DNA of 64,000 nt from positions 62,001 through 126,000 of the forward strand of contig JAQTTU010000009.1 in the NCBI GenBank assembly GCA_028710605.1. Reading direction: 5' to 3'. Shown in pieces: positions 41,855 through 52,541 of this stretch. This DNA comes from Sideroxydans sp. GTDB lineage: Bacteria; Pseudomonadota; Gammaproteobacteria; Burkholderiales; Gallionellaceae. The notes below the pieces were generated by a model, which ran no database searches, had not been told where the DNA came from, and saw only the letters and a program-made list of their open reading frames with translations. The translations under genes were made by a program, and so were the position numbers. Position 1 is the stretch's first letter, and every line of letters begins with the position of its first letter.

Positions 41855-41917
41855 TGCCCGCGAGCCAGCACCCACAGGGTGCAAGAACCTCTTCGAGGTA
41901 AATACGGGCATCTACAG
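41855..41917 (-). repeat. Q-family-like variant H with two internal palindromes
   Basis: Reverse complement: GTAGATGCCCGTATTTACCTCGAAGAGGTTCTTGCACCCTGTGGGTGCTGGCTCGCGGGCAT. Confidence 0.55.
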
Positions 41918-42042
41918 CGTATTCAATCTGCGGTAAACTAAAATCACAGCATGCGATTCGCTCCGGCAGGCCGCGCCTTGAGGTATCCTGCGGCTTCCGC
42001 GCAAGCGAATACCCTGTTTCAAGAAATGAACTTTTACTTCCC

Positions 42043-42996
42043 ATGATTCTTTCCAGCAGAGTCAATACTTTCGGTCAGGATCTGCTGCGCCGCCACGGCG
42101 AGCGGGTGCACAAGATCGCGCTCGATGCCGGTTTCACCTGCCCCAACCGCGACGGCAGCAAAGGGCGCGGCGGCTGCTCTTTCTGCAACAACGTTTCGTT
42201 CAGCCCGGATGCCGATGCGCGTCTCGACCTCGCCGCGCAGATCGCCAAGGCGCGGCGCGCCATTGCCAGGCGCACCCGCGCCCAAAAATTCATCGCCTAT
42301 TTTCAGGCCTACACCAACACCTACGCCAAGATCGAAGCCTTGGAAGCGCTGTACCGCGCAGCGCTGCAAGAGCCGGACATGGTGGGCATCGCCGTGGGCA
42401 CTCGCCCCGATTGCGTGTCGGCCGAGGTGCTGGATTTGCTCGACCGCTTCCGCGATCAAGGGTTGGAAGTGTGGCTGGAATTGGGGTTGCAGTCCGCCTT
42501 CGACAACACGCTGGCGCGGGTCAATCGCGGCCATACCTTCGCCGAATATGAAGCCACCGCGTTGGCGGCGCGGCGGCGCGGCATTCCCTTGTGCACCCAC
42601 CTGATCGTCGGCCTGCCCGGAGAAACCGAAGCGCACTGTCATGCCACGCTGGACAGCGTGCTGCAAATCGGGGTGGACGGACTCAAGCTGCATCCTTTGC
42701 ATGTGGTGAAGCACACGCTGTTGGCGCATCAATGGCGGCAGGGCGAATACCTTCCGCTGTCGCGCGCGGACTACATCGGCATGGCGGCCAACCTGATCGA
42801 GCGCACCCCGGAACATATCGTTTACCACCGCGTGACCGCTACCGCGTCGCGCGACGTGTTGCTGGCTCCCGCTTGGTGCGCGGAAAAATGGAATGTGCTG
42901 AACGGTATCGAATTCGAACTGCGCCAGCGCGGCACGCAACAGGGTTGCCGCGCCGGGATTCCGTTCGAGATGGACGGGCTGAAACGAGCCGCCTGA
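42043..42996 (+). CDS. TIGR01212-type radical SAM protein (YhcC-like)
   Basis: CPNRDGSKGRGGCSFCNN; WLELGLQSAFDNTLARVNRGH. Confidence 0.92.
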   Translation: MILSSRVNTFGQDLLRRHGERVHKIALDAGFTCPNRDGSKGRGGCSFCNNVSFSPDADARLDLAAQIAKARRAIARRTRAQKFIAYFQAYTNTYAKIEALEALYRAALQEPDMVGIAVGTRPDCVSAEVLDLLDRFRDQGLEVWLELGLQSAFDNTLARVNRGHTFAEYEATALAARRRGIPLCTHLIVGLPGETEAHCHATLDSVLQIGVDGLKLHPLHVVKHTLLAHQWRQGEYLPLSRADYIGMAANLIERTPEHIVYHRVTATASRDVLLAPAWCAEKWNVLNGIEFELRQRGTQQGCRAGIPFEMDGLKRAA

Positions 42997-43023
42997 TTTG
43001 ACTAACAACCGGATTAAACCGCC

Positions 43024-43989
43024 ATGCTAATCAACTGCGTTGCCTACCAGAACGGCGTGAAACTCGCCGACATCACCGTCGAAGAAATCAGCGATTACCT
43101 CGAACGCAAAGAGTGTTTCGTGTGGGTGGCGTTGCGCGACACCACCGATGTCGAACTGGAAAAAATGCAGGAAGAATTCGCGCTGCACGATCTGGCGATC
43201 GAGGATGCGAGCCACGGCCACCAGCGCCCCAAGATAGAGGAATACGGCGACACGCTGTTCGTGGTGATGCATCTGGTGGAAATCGGCCATCCCGATCTGA
43301 CGCTGGGCGAAATCAGCATCTTCGTCGGACGCAATTTCATTCTTTCCATCCGCAACCGCAGCGCGCGCGATTTGCACGGCGTGCGCGAGCGTTGCGAACG
43401 CGAACCGGAGCTGCTGCAACTGGGATCGGGCTTCGTGTTGTACGCGCTGATGGACGCGGTGGTGGACAGTTATTTTCCGGTGATAGACGAGTTCGAGTCG
43501 CAACTGGAATCCATCGAAGAACATCTGTTCGACAAGGATGCCGCGCTCACCAATATCGAACAACTGTACCAACTCAAACGCAAAGTGGTGGTGCTCAAAC
43601 ATGCGGTGATGCCGCTGATGGAAGCGTCCGGCAGATTGCACGGCGGGCGCGTGCCGCCGGTGTGCGCCACCACGCAGGAATATTTCCGCGACGTGTTCGA
43701 CCACCTGACGCGCATCAACGCCACCATAGACGCGATACGCGACACCATTACCACCGCCATCCTGGTGTGCCAGTCCACCGTCTCCATCGAACAGAACGAA
43801 GTGAACAAACGCCTCGCCGCCTGGGCCGGCATCTTCGCCGTCGCCACCGCCTTCGCCGGCATCTGGGGCATGAACTTCCAGCACATGCCGGAATTGTCGC
43901 TGGTCTATGGCTACCCGATGGCGCTGTTTTTGATTCTGGCGATTTGCGGAGTTTTGTACTACCGGTTCAAGAAGTCGGGGTGGTTGTAA
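43024..43989 (+). CDS. corA: Magnesium/cobalt transporter CorA
   Basis: C-terminal GMNFQHMPEL (GMN motif) and two TM helices. Confidence 0.94.
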   Translation: MLINCVAYQNGVKLADITVEEISDYLERKECFVWVALRDTTDVELEKMQEEFALHDLAIEDASHGHQRPKIEEYGDTLFVVMHLVEIGHPDLTLGEISIFVGRNFILSIRNRSARDLHGVRERCEREPELLQLGSGFVLYALMDAVVDSYFPVIDEFESQLESIEEHLFDKDAALTNIEQLYQLKRKVVVLKHAVMPLMEASGRLHGGRVPPVCATTQEYFRDVFDHLTRINATIDAIRDTITTAILVCQSTVSIEQNEVNKRLAAWAGIFAVATAFAGIWGMNFQHMPELSLVYGYPMALFLILAICGVLYYRFKKSGWL

Positions 43990-44008
43990 ATTTTCTTTGG
44001 AGTTGAAT

Positions 44009-44036
44009 CGTCATTCCCGCTTTCGCGGGAATGACG
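44009..44036. repeat. Palindromic repeat between corA and pyrD (convergent)
   Basis: CGTCATTCCCGCTTTCGCGGGAATGACG. Confidence 0.85.
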
Positions 44037-44056
44037 GGTAAATGGAAATTTTTGGA

Positions 44057-45073
44057 TTATTTGGCTTTAACCGCCGACGCACACTCCGCGATCAAATCCC
44101 ACCCCCGATACACCATGCCGCTGTACATCTGCACCAGAGCCGCACCGGCCTGCATTTTCTCCAGCGCATGTTCGCCTTTGAGGATGCCGCCCACGCCGAT
44201 GATGGGCAGCGCGCCGTGCAGTTCGGCGGCGAGTTGGCGGATGACGGCAGTGGATTTTTCGCGCACGGGTGCGCCGCTTAAGCCGCCTGCCTCGTTGCCG
44301 TGCGGCAGACCTTGCACGCCTTCGCGCGACAGCGTGGTGTTGGTGGCGATCACGCCGTCGATGCGGTGTTTGATGAGCAGGGCGGCGATTTGTTTGATCT
44401 GGTCGCTGTCGAGGTCGGGCGCGATCTTCACTGCCAGCGGCACGTACTTGCCGTGTTGCTGCGCGAGTTTTTCCTGCTCCGCTTTCAGTTGTCCCAGCAG
44501 CGCATCCAGTTCGTCGCCGCCCTGCAACTGGCGCAGGTTCTTGGTGTTGGGCGAGGAGATGTTGATGGCGACGTAGCTGGCGTGCGCATAAACCTTGCGC
44601 AGACCGATCAGGTAATCGTCCGCCGCTTTCTCGATGGGGGTGTCGGCGTTCTTGCCGATGTTGATGCCGAGGATGCCTTTGAAGTTGGCGCGCTTCACGT
44701 TTTCGACCAGCGCGTCCACGCCGTCGTTGTTGAAGCCCATGCGGTTGATGATGGCCTGCGCTTGCGGCAGGCGGAACATGCGCGGCTTGGGATTGCCCGG
44801 TTGCGGGCGCGGGGTGACCGTGCCGATTTCGATGAAGCCGAAACCGAGCGCGGCCAGTGCGTTGATGTAGCCGCCGTTCTTGTCCAGGCCTGCGGCCAGT
44901 CCTACCGGGTTGGGGAAGGTCAGTCCCATCACCGTGCGCGGATCATTTTGCGGACGTTTCACCACCAGAGGCAGCGTGCCCAGGCAATGCGCGGCTTTCA
45001 GCGCATCGAGAGTGGCGTGGTGGGCGGTCTCGGGGTTGAGGGCGAACAGGGCGGGGCGGAGTAATTGGAACAT
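44057..45073 (-). CDS. pyrD: Dihydroorotate dehydrogenase (quinone)
   Basis: [45 protein letters not shown]. Confidence 0.97.
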   Translation of the reverse strand: MFQLLRPALFALNPETAHHATLDALKAAHCLGTLPLVVKRPQNDPRTVMGLTFPNPVGLAAGLDKNGGYINALAALGFGFIEIGTVTPRPQPGNPKPRMFRLPQAQAIINRMGFNNDGVDALVENVKRANFKGILGINIGKNADTPIEKAADDYLIGLRKVYAHASYVAINISSPNTKNLRQLQGGDELDALLGQLKAEQEKLAQQHGKYVPLAVKIAPDLDSDQIKQIAALLIKHRIDGVIATNTTLSREGVQGLPHGNEAGGLSGAPVREKSTAVIRQLAAELHGALPIIGVGGILKGEHALEKMQAGAALVQMYSGMVYRGWDLIAECASAVKAK

Positions 45074-45943
45074 CTATAAATCTCTCTTGGTGACGACGGG
45101 AATGGGAAACGGTTTTTTCTTGAACACTTGGCCGCGCGGCTTGCCGCGCCAATGTTCGGCGACGACATCGCCGAGTTGCAAACAGAGCAGGCCGAATACG
45201 GCGAGATAGGCGGATAGTTGCCACACCGTCGCGGAAAATAACAGCGCGCCTCCGCTCGCATCATAAACCGCCAGCGCGAGGCCGCCGACCACGATGCCGG
45301 AGAGTGCACCCAGCAAAATGCGACTCCAGTCGCCTTGCGGCAAGCCAGTAAATACGGTGCTCTCCAGCCATAGCAGTTGCAGCGCGACGAGCAGCAGCAA
45401 CGGCGCTAGCCAGAATAGCCAGCCCAAATATTCCGGCCAAACCGTGCCGCAAAACAACCCGCCCAGTGCCGCCAGCAGCAGCATGTAGGCGGCGGTTTCG
45501 GCGGGCAAGGCGGGGAGCGCGAATCTGCGCGTGTTCAAGTGCAACAGACCGGCCAGCCACAAACGGGTGAGCAACACGGTGGGCAACAGCGCCGCGCCGC
45601 ACAGCGCGGCCAGCAGCAACGAGGCGACCGGACTGACGGGAATGAACCACGCGCTTGCGAACAGATTCAGATAAGCGAGCAGCAAGCAAATGATTGCCCC
45701 GGCCACGCCGCTCCACAGCAGAAAACCGCGTTGCTCGCGCAACAGGCTGTGGCCGCTGCGGCGCAAGTTGAGCGTGTCGAGCAGCAGACCGAAAGCGAGC
45801 AGAGCGAGGGTGCCGAACAAGGCGGGCAACCAGGCTGCGCCCGCGATGGGCGCGGGTGCAACCCAATCAAGACCGGCGAGCGAGAGCGCCAGCGGCGGCA
45901 ACAGCAGCAGCGCGGCGACGTAGGCGGTGAGGCGAATAATCAT
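45074..45943 (-). CDS. Hypothetical multi-pass membrane protein
   Basis: Hydrophobic 289 aa ORF directly upstream of pyrD; longer ORF start is repeat-derived. Confidence 0.65.
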   Translation of the reverse strand: MIIRLTAYVAALLLLPPLALSLAGLDWVAPAPIAGAAWLPALFGTLALLAFGLLLDTLNLRRSGHSLLREQRGFLLWSGVAGAIICLLLAYLNLFASAWFIPVSPVASLLLAALCGAALLPTVLLTRLWLAGLLHLNTRRFALPALPAETAAYMLLLAALGGLFCGTVWPEYLGWLFWLAPLLLLVALQLLWLESTVFTGLPQGDWSRILLGALSGIVVGGLALAVYDASGGALLFSATVWQLSAYLAVFGLLCLQLGDVVAEHWRGKPRGQVFKKKPFPIPVVTKRDL

Positions 45944-45967
45944 TTTAACTCCCGAGGTTAGGGTGTT

Positions 45968-46027
45968 TGTAGGTGCGAATTCATTCGCACGCAACACAAT
46001 ATTCGTGCGAATGAATTCGCACCCACA
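45968..46027. repeat. REPIN-like inverted repeat
   Basis: TGTAGGTGCGAATTCATTCGCAC...GTGCGAATGAATTCGCACCCACA. Confidence 0.9.
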
Positions 46028-46052
46028 CACCAGCAGAATCCGCCGTAGATAT

Positions 46053-46790
46053 TCATGCGCAGTTTTTACTCAAGATGGTTTGCCACACATCATCCCGCAA
46101 ACCTTGCAGCGGCTGGAAGTGAGCCTTGTACGCCATCTTGCGGCTGCCCTCTATCCAGTAACCGAGATACAGATAAGGCAGTTGCAACTTGCGGCACAGT
46201 TCGATCTGCCACAGCACGTTGTAAGTGCCGTAGCTGCTGTGCGGCACTACGGGGTCGTAGAAAGTATAGACCGCCGACAAGCCGTCCTGCAGCACATCGA
46301 TCACGCTCACCATGCGCAGGATGTCGCCCTCGCGGAATTCCACCAGCAGCGTATCGACCTGGCTTTGTAGCAGGAAGCTGCGGTATTGCTCCGGGTCATC
46401 ATCGTCCATGCCGCCGTCGCGGTGGCGCGCTTGCTGGTAGCGGCAATACAACTCGAAATACTCCGGCTTGTCTTGCAGGGTATGCAGCGTGGCCTTTAGC
46501 TCGTAATGCTGCTTGCAGCTGCGGCGCTGCGAGCGCGTGCTCTGAAAATCCTTGACCACCACGCGCGCCGGAACGCACTGCTGGCAGTTGTCGCAATGCG
46601 GGCGATACGTGAACGTGCCGCTGCGGCGAAAGCCGTGGCGCACCAGTTCGGAATAGACCGGCGTGGTGATGAACTGGCTGGGCGTGGCGACTTGCGAGCG
46701 CGCTTCCCTGCCTTCCAGATAACTGCACGGGTAGGGCGCAGTCAGATAGAAGTGCAATGTGACGGGTGGGATGTCGTTGAGCAGGCTCAT
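46053..46790 (-). CDS. bpt: Aspartate/glutamate leucyltransferase (Bpt) / arginyltransferase family
   Basis: [42 protein letters not shown]. Confidence 0.93.
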   Translation of the reverse strand: MSLLNDIPPVTLHFYLTAPYPCSYLEGREARSQVATPSQFITTPVYSELVRHGFRRSGTFTYRPHCDNCQQCVPARVVVKDFQSTRSQRRSCKQHYELKATLHTLQDKPEYFELYCRYQQARHRDGGMDDDDPEQYRSFLLQSQVDTLLVEFREGDILRMVSVIDVLQDGLSAVYTFYDPVVPHSSYGTYNVLWQIELCRKLQLPYLYLGYWIEGSRKMAYKAHFQPLQGLRDDVWQTILSKNCA

Positions 46791-47482
46791 TTGAAAAGGT
46801 CGCGGTCGAATCGCCAGTCAGCGATTGGCACGTAGTTTATCAAGTCTTCCAGTCGCGCGATGAATTCGCTGCGCGGAATTTCGCGCGCGCCCAGTGAGGC
46901 CAAGTGCGGTGTGTGCATCTGGCAGTCGATCATGCCGAAATCCCATCGTTTGAGTTGCGCGGCGAGATGCGCCAACGCGATCTTGGAGGCATCGGTGCGG
47001 CGGCTGAACATGGATTCGCCGTAAAACATTCTGCCTAGCGCCATGCCGTACAGTCCGCCCACCAGTTCGCCGTCCAGCCAGGTTTCCACCGAATGCGCAA
47101 AGCCCATACGGTGCAGTTCGCAATAGGCGGCGACCATATCATCCAAAATCCATGTGCCGCTCGCCCCTTCGCGAGGGGCGGCACAGGCGCGCATCACCCG
47201 CTCAAAGGCGGTATCAAAGCGCACTTCGTGGCGACCGTTGCGCAGCGTTTTGCGCAACGAGTGCGAGATTTTGAATTCGTGCGGGAACAGCACCATGCGC
47301 GGATCGGGGCTCCACCACAGGATGGGATCGCCTTCGCTGAACCAGGGGAAGATGCCGTGGCGATAGGCATCCAGCAAACGCGCCGGAGAAAGATCGCCGC
47401 CCGCCGCCAGTAATCCGTTGGGATATTCAAGCGCGTGGTGTACGGGCGGGAAGGGGACGGAGTTTTGCAGCAGCGGGATCAT
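46787..47482 (-). CDS. aat: Leucyl/phenylalanyl-tRNA-protein transferase
   Basis: [40 protein letters not shown]. Confidence 0.96.
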   Translation of the reverse strand: MIPLLQNSVPFPPVHHALEYPNGLLAAGGDLSPARLLDAYRHGIFPWFSEGDPILWWSPDPRMVLFPHEFKISHSLRKTLRNGRHEVRFDTAFERVMRACAAPREGASGTWILDDMVAAYCELHRMGFAHSVETWLDGELVGGLYGMALGRMFYGESMFSRRTDASKIALAHLAAQLKRWDFGMIDCQMHTPHLASLGAREIPRSEFIARLEDLINYVPIADWRFDRDLFK

Positions 47483-47540
47483 CGTTGGAGGCGAAAAATT
47501 ATATATAGGTCGTCGTAATTGTAGGCATGCACGGCGAATT

Positions 47541-49121
47541 ATGTTTATATTACGCCTGTTAACGGGCATGACGCTCTTGGAGGTTTTCGTGGTACTGGGT
47601 TTGTTTGGGAAAAAATCGGATCATCCGCTGGCTGACATGAAGTCGGCGCAGCTGATATTGGATGATGTTCCCAGGAACGATCCGTTCAAGGCGTTGCAGG
47701 AACTGGGCGATTGGGTAGAGGCGATCCGCGAGGAAGCGAAGAATTTCCGGCTGGATCACCAGTGGGCTGTTTTGCGCCTGTTCGATCAGGCCGCGCAACC
47801 CTATCTGCGCAAGTTGTTGTGCGATTATTTTTCCGTGCAGTCCCTGTCCCAGTTTCAGGAAAACCGGCTGTGGACCTTGCTGGAAAGGTATTTGACCCAG
47901 AGCGAGTTGTGCCACTTCGATGTGTTGACCCGTTATCGCAAGGGCGAAAAAGGGGCTTCTTCGGTCAAGCCGGATTTGACGCTGTTGTGCGCGCGCGGCA
48001 TCTCGGCAAACACCGGCAGGCTCAAGCTGGCGGCGGCGCGCTATACCCTGGTCGAACCGTGGCTCTGGGAACATCTGGCCGGGTATTACGGCCTTGCTGA
48101 AGCGCAAAATTTTCAGGATGAACTGGTGTCCCTGTATCCCGGGGTGAACTCTACGGTGGCGCAGGAATTTGCGGTGCTGATGGTCTGGTACGGCAGCAGT
48201 GCCGGGACGCTGAGCCCGTTGCAGGAACACATCACCGAACGTCTTTTTGCGCATCTGGGCAAAGGGCTGCAAATCAGCAAGGCGTACAACGCTTCCGGCC
48301 TGTTCATCTTCGATCTGGCGCAACCCACACCGCCCATGCGCGCTTCGCTGGAGATCACGCTGCATCCCTCGTTGCGCTATTTCGATGCCGAAGCGATGAA
48401 GCCGCAATTGGACAGCCTGATTAAAACCCTGGACAAGGGCATCCTGCCGGAAAACTTCAATCTGTACGGCGCAAAATACGAATCGGAAATGCTGCGCGAT
48501 TTCGCCCAGCGTTTGTTGCAAAGTCTGGTTCTGCCCGCCCCGATGCGCCGCAGTCCGCGCCGCAAGATCAATGTCAATCTGAAAGTGGCCAGCGGCTTTT
48601 TCAGAATGCTGGAGAAAACCGATGTCGGTCCCAACTTCGACGAGCACAACGGCGAGATTTGGGACGTGGAAGACATCAGCGCGTCCGGCTTCCGCAGCGT
48701 GATCCCGATGTCGCGCGCAGATGGAATCAAGATCGGTACGCTACTGGGCAGCAGGCCGGAGAGCGTTTCGCATTGGGGTGCGGGCGTGGTGCGCCGCTTG
48801 AGCCGCGACAAGGAAGGCAACCTGCACGTCGGGGTCGAGATATTGAGCCACCGCTTTGTCGGCGTACCGCTGAAGGATCAAGCCCAACCGGGTGCGGAAA
48901 GCGATATGGCGGGCATTTATTTGAACCGCCCCTCCGATACCAGCGGCGAAGCGTGGCTACTCATGAAGCCGGAAATATTTTCCGCCAGCCGCAGTATGAC
49001 CATGCAGATGGACGGCAAGGAATACTTGTTGTTGCCGTTGGCGCTGGTCGAACACGGGCACGATTACGACCTCGCGCGCTACCGCATGATGGAGCAGGAC
49101 GGCATACACGAGGAAGAGTAG
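47541..49121 (+). CDS. Conserved hypothetical protein with PilZ-like C-terminal region
   Basis: Long [28 protein letters not shown]...[24 protein letters not shown] resembles PilZ-type segments. Confidence 0.6.
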   Translation: MFILRLLTGMTLLEVFVVLGLFGKKSDHPLADMKSAQLILDDVPRNDPFKALQELGDWVEAIREEAKNFRLDHQWAVLRLFDQAAQPYLRKLLCDYFSVQSLSQFQENRLWTLLERYLTQSELCHFDVLTRYRKGEKGASSVKPDLTLLCARGISANTGRLKLAAARYTLVEPWLWEHLAGYYGLAEAQNFQDELVSLYPGVNSTVAQEFAVLMVWYGSSAGTLSPLQEHITERLFAHLGKGLQISKAYNASGLFIFDLAQPTPPMRASLEITLHPSLRYFDAEAMKPQLDSLIKTLDKGILPENFNLYGAKYESEMLRDFAQRLLQSLVLPAPMRRSPRRKINVNLKVASGFFRMLEKTDVGPNFDEHNGEIWDVEDISASGFRSVIPMSRADGIKIGTLLGSRPESVSHWGAGVVRRLSRDKEGNLHVGVEILSHRFVGVPLKDQAQPGAESDMAGIYLNRPSDTSGEAWLLMKPEIFSASRSMTMQMDGKEYLLLPLALVEHGHDYDLARYRMMEQDGIHEEE

Positions 49122-49125
49122 TTTT

Positions 49126-49785
49126 CTACATCCGCTGTTTCAGCCACTGCGCGATCGCATCGACTTCTTCCATACACACTGTGTGCTGCATTGCGTATTC
49201 GTGCCACTCCAGCGCATAGCCGCGTTTTAGCAATTCTTCCGCCGAAGCTCTCCCCAGCATATAAGGAACCACCGGGTCATTGCGCCCGTGTGCCATGAAG
49301 ATGGCCGTGGATAGGGCATCTTCAGAGGTTGCTTGGGGCAGGCTGTGCGCCAGCGGCAGGTAAGCGGACAGCGCGAGAATGCCGCCCAGCTTGTGTTTGC
49401 TACGCAAACCGCTATGCAAAGCGATTGCGCCGCCCTGCGAAAATCCCGCCAGAAAAATATGATTCGCAGCGATGCCGCGCGCGATTTCCTGTGCGATCAA
49501 CTTCTCCACTTCCTGCTGCGAAGCGTTGATGCCCGCTTCATCCTGTTCTCCGCCTATATCGGCGCTACGGATGTCGTACCAGGCGGGCATGATGAAACCG
49601 CCGTTGATGGTGACCGGGCGCTTGGGCGCATGCGGAAAAATGTAGCGCACGGCTTGCGGCAGATGGATCTCGTCAACGATAGGCACAAAGTCGTCGCCGG
49701 AAGCGCCCAGGCCGTGCAGCCAGATGACGCTGTATTGCGGATTGCGTCCGCTGAGCAGCATGATGTGGGGGAGTAGATCGCTCAT
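49126..49785 (-). CDS. Alpha/beta hydrolase (carboxylesterase/phospholipase family)
   Basis: VIWLHGLGASGDDFVPIV; GFSQGGAIAL nucleophile elbow. Confidence 0.92.
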   Translation of the reverse strand: MSDLLPHIMLLSGRNPQYSVIWLHGLGASGDDFVPIVDEIHLPQAVRYIFPHAPKRPVTINGGFIMPAWYDIRSADIGGEQDEAGINASQQEVEKLIAQEIARGIAANHIFLAGFSQGGAIALHSGLRSKHKLGGILALSAYLPLAHSLPQATSEDALSTAIFMAHGRNDPVVPYMLGRASAEELLKRGYALEWHEYAMQHTVCMEEVDAIAQWLKQRM

Positions 49786-49835
49786 TCAAAAACCTTTGTT
49801 AGTCACGGACTGAAACGGAAAAGCCAAAAACTATT

Positions 49836-50025
49836 TGCCACAGAGGACAGTGCGTGTGTTGTTGGGGCTTTAGCCCCTTACAACCACGGCCTACCCCTTG
49901 CGGGTACAGAGATCACAGAGAAAGTTCATCACAGGCAATAAGCGTGCGAATTACCTTTCAGTTGGAACAGCGAACGATTGATAACCGCTGTTTTCTCTGT
50001 GCCCTCTGTGTCCTCTGTGGCTGAA
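49836..50025. repeat. CACAGAG-class inverted repeat with an internal insertion
   Basis: TTTGCCACAGAGGACAG...ACAGAGATCACAGAGAAA...TTTTCTCTGTGCCCTCTGTGTCCTCTGTGGC. Confidence 0.75.
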
Positions 50026-50039
50026 TTGAGGTTTTCTGG

Positions 50040-50678
50040 TTACGGCTCAGGAATCACATCGCGCAGCACTTGAAACAACTCGCGATAGCTCTTCGGCGGT
50101 TTCGCCAATTCTTTTTCCTTGAGCGCGTTGCGGATCAGTGTGCGCAGATGTTGCGCGTCGGCTTCGGGATGCTCGGCCAGCAATTCGGTGAGCGCATCCG
50201 GCTGTTCCAGCAAACGGTCGCGCAAGCTTTCCACTTGGTGCAGCCACGCCGTGTGCTGGCGCGACGTGCCGTTCCAGGCATCCAGCTTGGCCTGGATGGG
50301 CGCGGGATCGACCTCGCGCATCAGTCTGCCGATGTATTGCAGTTGGCGGTTGAGCGCGCCGAACTTGGTCATGCGCTTGTATTCCAGAATCGCTTCCAGC
50401 AAATTTTCATCCAGATTCAAATCGCGCAGTTTTTCTTTGGACAGCTCGGTCAGCGTTTTGCCGAGGTCTTGCAGCTCAAGCATTTGCTTTTTGATTTTGG
50501 TCTTGCTGGGCGGAAGTTCTTCGGGGTCAGAAGGGTCGCGCAGCGATTCGTTTGTCCCCTCTCCCTTCGGGAGAGGGTTAGGGTGAGGGAAACGGGCATG
50601 GCGTTTTTTCCCCGTAGGGGCGGTATCGGCTTCATGCCCGTTCAGCTCGTCGTCGTGATGTCTTTGGCGCGTGTTCAT
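50040..50678 (-). CDS. darP: Ribosome biogenesis factor DarP (YjgA, DUF615)
   Basis: SKTKIKKQMLELQDLGKTLTELSKEKL; divergent from pmbA; repeat-derived N-terminal insert. Confidence 0.9.
   Translation of the reverse strand: MNTRQRHHDDELNGHEADTAPTGKKRHARFPHPNPLPKGEGTNESLRDPSDPEELPPSKTKIKKQMLELQDLGKTLTELSKEKLRDLNLDENLLEAILEYKRMTKFGALNRQLQYIGRLMREVDPAPIQAKLDAWNGTSRQHTAWLHQVESLRDRLLEQPDALTELLAEHPEADAQHLRTLIRNALKEKELAKPPKSYRELFQVLRDVIPEP
50555..50590. repeat. CCCTCTCCC-class repeat inside darP
   Basis: CCCCTCTCCCTTCGGGAGAGGGTTAGGGTGAGGGA. Confidence 0.82.
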
Positions 50679-50745
50679 GGGTTCGGTAAGGTTCAACAGA
50701 TGTTGCTATGATAGCGCCTCCCGACGAACCAGCCTCCCGAATTTT

Positions 50746-52092
50746 ATGAACGCCAACGTTTCAAAAGCCGCGCACAGCGCCGATTCCCTGCAACAACTCG
50801 CCGCCGATATCGTGCGCTACGCCCGCCAACAGGGCGCTTCCGCCAGTGCGGCGGAAGTCTCGGAAGGCTTCGGCCAGACCGTCAGCGTGCGTCAGGGCGT
50901 GGTCGAAACCATCGAATACAACCGCGACAAAGGCTTGAGCGTCAGCGTTTACATGGGCCAGCGGCGCGGCAACGCCAGCACCTCTGATTTTTCGCAGCAA
51001 GCCGTGCGCGACACCGTGGATGCCGCGCTCAACATCGCGCGCTACACCGCCGAAGATGATTGCGCCGGGCTGCCCGATGCCGACCAGCTCGCCACCGAAT
51101 TCCCCGACCTCGACCTGTATCACCCGTGGAAATTGAATGTGGAGCAGGCCATCGCATTGGCCAGCGAATGCGAAGAAGCCGCGTTCAGCGCCGACAAACG
51201 CATCAACAATTCCGAAGGCTGCACCATCAACGTCAACGAAGGCCGCTTCGTGCAAGCCAACAGTTTGGGCTTTGTCGGCGGCTATCCCAGCTCGCGCCAC
51301 AGCATCAGCTGCTCGGTGATCGCCGGTAAAGGCGACGGCATGCAGCGCGACTACTGGTACAGCGTGGCGCGCAACGCCAGCGAGATTCTGAAAGTGGAAG
51401 AGATCGGACGCATCGCCGCCGAACGCACCGTGCGCCGCCTCAAAGCGCGCAAAATGCCGACCACGCAATGTCCGGTGCTGTTTGAAGCGCCGGTCGCGGG
51501 CGGCCTGTTCGGCCACTTCGTCGGCGCGGTGAGCGGCGGCAGCCTGTATCGCAAATCCTCCTTCCTGCTTGACCAACTCGACCAAAAAGTATTCTCCGAC
51601 ATCGTGCGCCTTGACGACGTGCCCAACATCCCGCGCGGTCTGGGCAGCAGCGCGTTCGACGACGAAGGCGTGCGCACCCGGCAACGCGCCATCGTCGAAG
51701 CGGGCGTGCTGCGCGGCTACTTCCTCGGCAGCTACAGCGCGCGCAAACTCGGCATGCAAACCACCGGCAATGCGGGCGGCACGCACAACCTCATCGTGCA
51801 ACATGGCGACCTGGATTTCGCCGGACTGCTGCGCAAAATGGGGCGCGGCTTGGTTGTCACCGAACTGCTGGGTCACGGTGTCAATCCCGTCACCGGCGAC
51901 TACTCGCGCGGCGCGGCGGGCTTCTGGGTCGAACACGGCGAGATCCAATATCCCGTGGAAGAAATCACCATCGCCGGTAACCTCAAAGACATGTACAAAA
52001 ACATCATCGCCATCGGCAACGACGTACTGGCGCAAGGCGCGCGCCAGTGCGGCTCGGTGCTGGTGGAGCGGATGGCGGTGGCGGGGAGTTGA
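50746..52092 (+). CDS. pmbA: Metalloprotease PmbA (TldE)
   Basis: TldD/PmbA fold; GRGLVVTELLGHGVNPVTGDYSRGAAGFWVE. Confidence 0.95.
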   Translation: MNANVSKAAHSADSLQQLAADIVRYARQQGASASAAEVSEGFGQTVSVRQGVVETIEYNRDKGLSVSVYMGQRRGNASTSDFSQQAVRDTVDAALNIARYTAEDDCAGLPDADQLATEFPDLDLYHPWKLNVEQAIALASECEEAAFSADKRINNSEGCTINVNEGRFVQANSLGFVGGYPSSRHSISCSVIAGKGDGMQRDYWYSVARNASEILKVEEIGRIAAERTVRRLKARKMPTTQCPVLFEAPVAGGLFGHFVGAVSGGSLYRKSSFLLDQLDQKVFSDIVRLDDVPNIPRGLGSSAFDDEGVRTRQRAIVEAGVLRGYFLGSYSARKLGMQTTGNAGGTHNLIVQHGDLDFAGLLRKMGRGLVVTELLGHGVNPVTGDYSRGAAGFWVEHGEIQYPVEEITIAGNLKDMYKNIIAIGNDVLAQGARQCGSVLVERMAVAGS

Positions 52093-52105
52093 ACATCCGA
52101 CATTG

Positions 52106-52179
52106 CGAAGATGCCCGTCAATAGGCGATCTGCAATATGTGGTGCATGGAGAATGGCGTATTTATTGGTTCACGGGCGT
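52106..52179 (+). repeat. Q-family intergenic repeat, copy E
   Basis: GAAGATGCCCGTCAATAGGCGATCTGCAATATGTGGTGCATGGAGAATGGCGTATTTATTGGTTCACGGGC. Confidence 0.87.
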
Positions 52180-52271
52180 GTTGTGTTTAGTGATTTCGGG
52201 TTCATGGGCAACCATGACACCCCGCAAGCCATCAGGTAAGATGCCTCACCTTACCAACGCAGGAGATCGCC

Positions 52272-52541
52272 GTGGAAACCATCACTCTTTCTACCAAGGG
52301 GCAGCTCGTCATCCCCAAGGAAATCCGCAAAGCCCACCATCTGGCCGTCGGCACCAAATTTTCCGTTTCCTTCGTGGGCGATGAAATACGCCTGACTCCG
52401 TTGCCGATGTTTCCGCGCACCACCGTCGCCGATGCCGCAGGCATGTTGGCAAAGCGCGGACAGAAAACCACGAGCGAAGCCAAAACCCGCGCCAGCATCA
52501 GCAAAACTTTGAAGGCGCGCGACCTCGCCACCCGCTCATGA
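52272..52541 (+). CDS. AbrB/MazE-type antitoxin
   Basis: TITLSTKGQLVIPKEIRKAHHLAVGTKFSV swapped-hairpin motif; ATGA overlap with PIN gene. Confidence 0.88.
   Translation: METITLSTKGQLVIPKEIRKAHHLAVGTKFSVSFVGDEIRLTPLPMFPRTTVADAAGMLAKRGQKTTSEAKTRASISKTLKARDLATRS

Noticed and set aside
40238-41941. 567-aa plus-strand ORF
   Set aside because: Antisense shadow of the KdpD-like kinase; low-complexity His/Arg/Gln-rich translation.
41742-42065. 107-aa minus-strand ORF containing YAVDARIYLEEVLAPCGCWLAGMP
   Set aside because: Translation of variant repeat H and the divergent region; no homology recognised.
45944-46030. N-terminal extension MCGCEFIRTNIVLRANEFAPTNTLT of the 45074 gene
   Set aside because: Translation of a REPIN; ATG at 45943 gives a normal membrane protein start.
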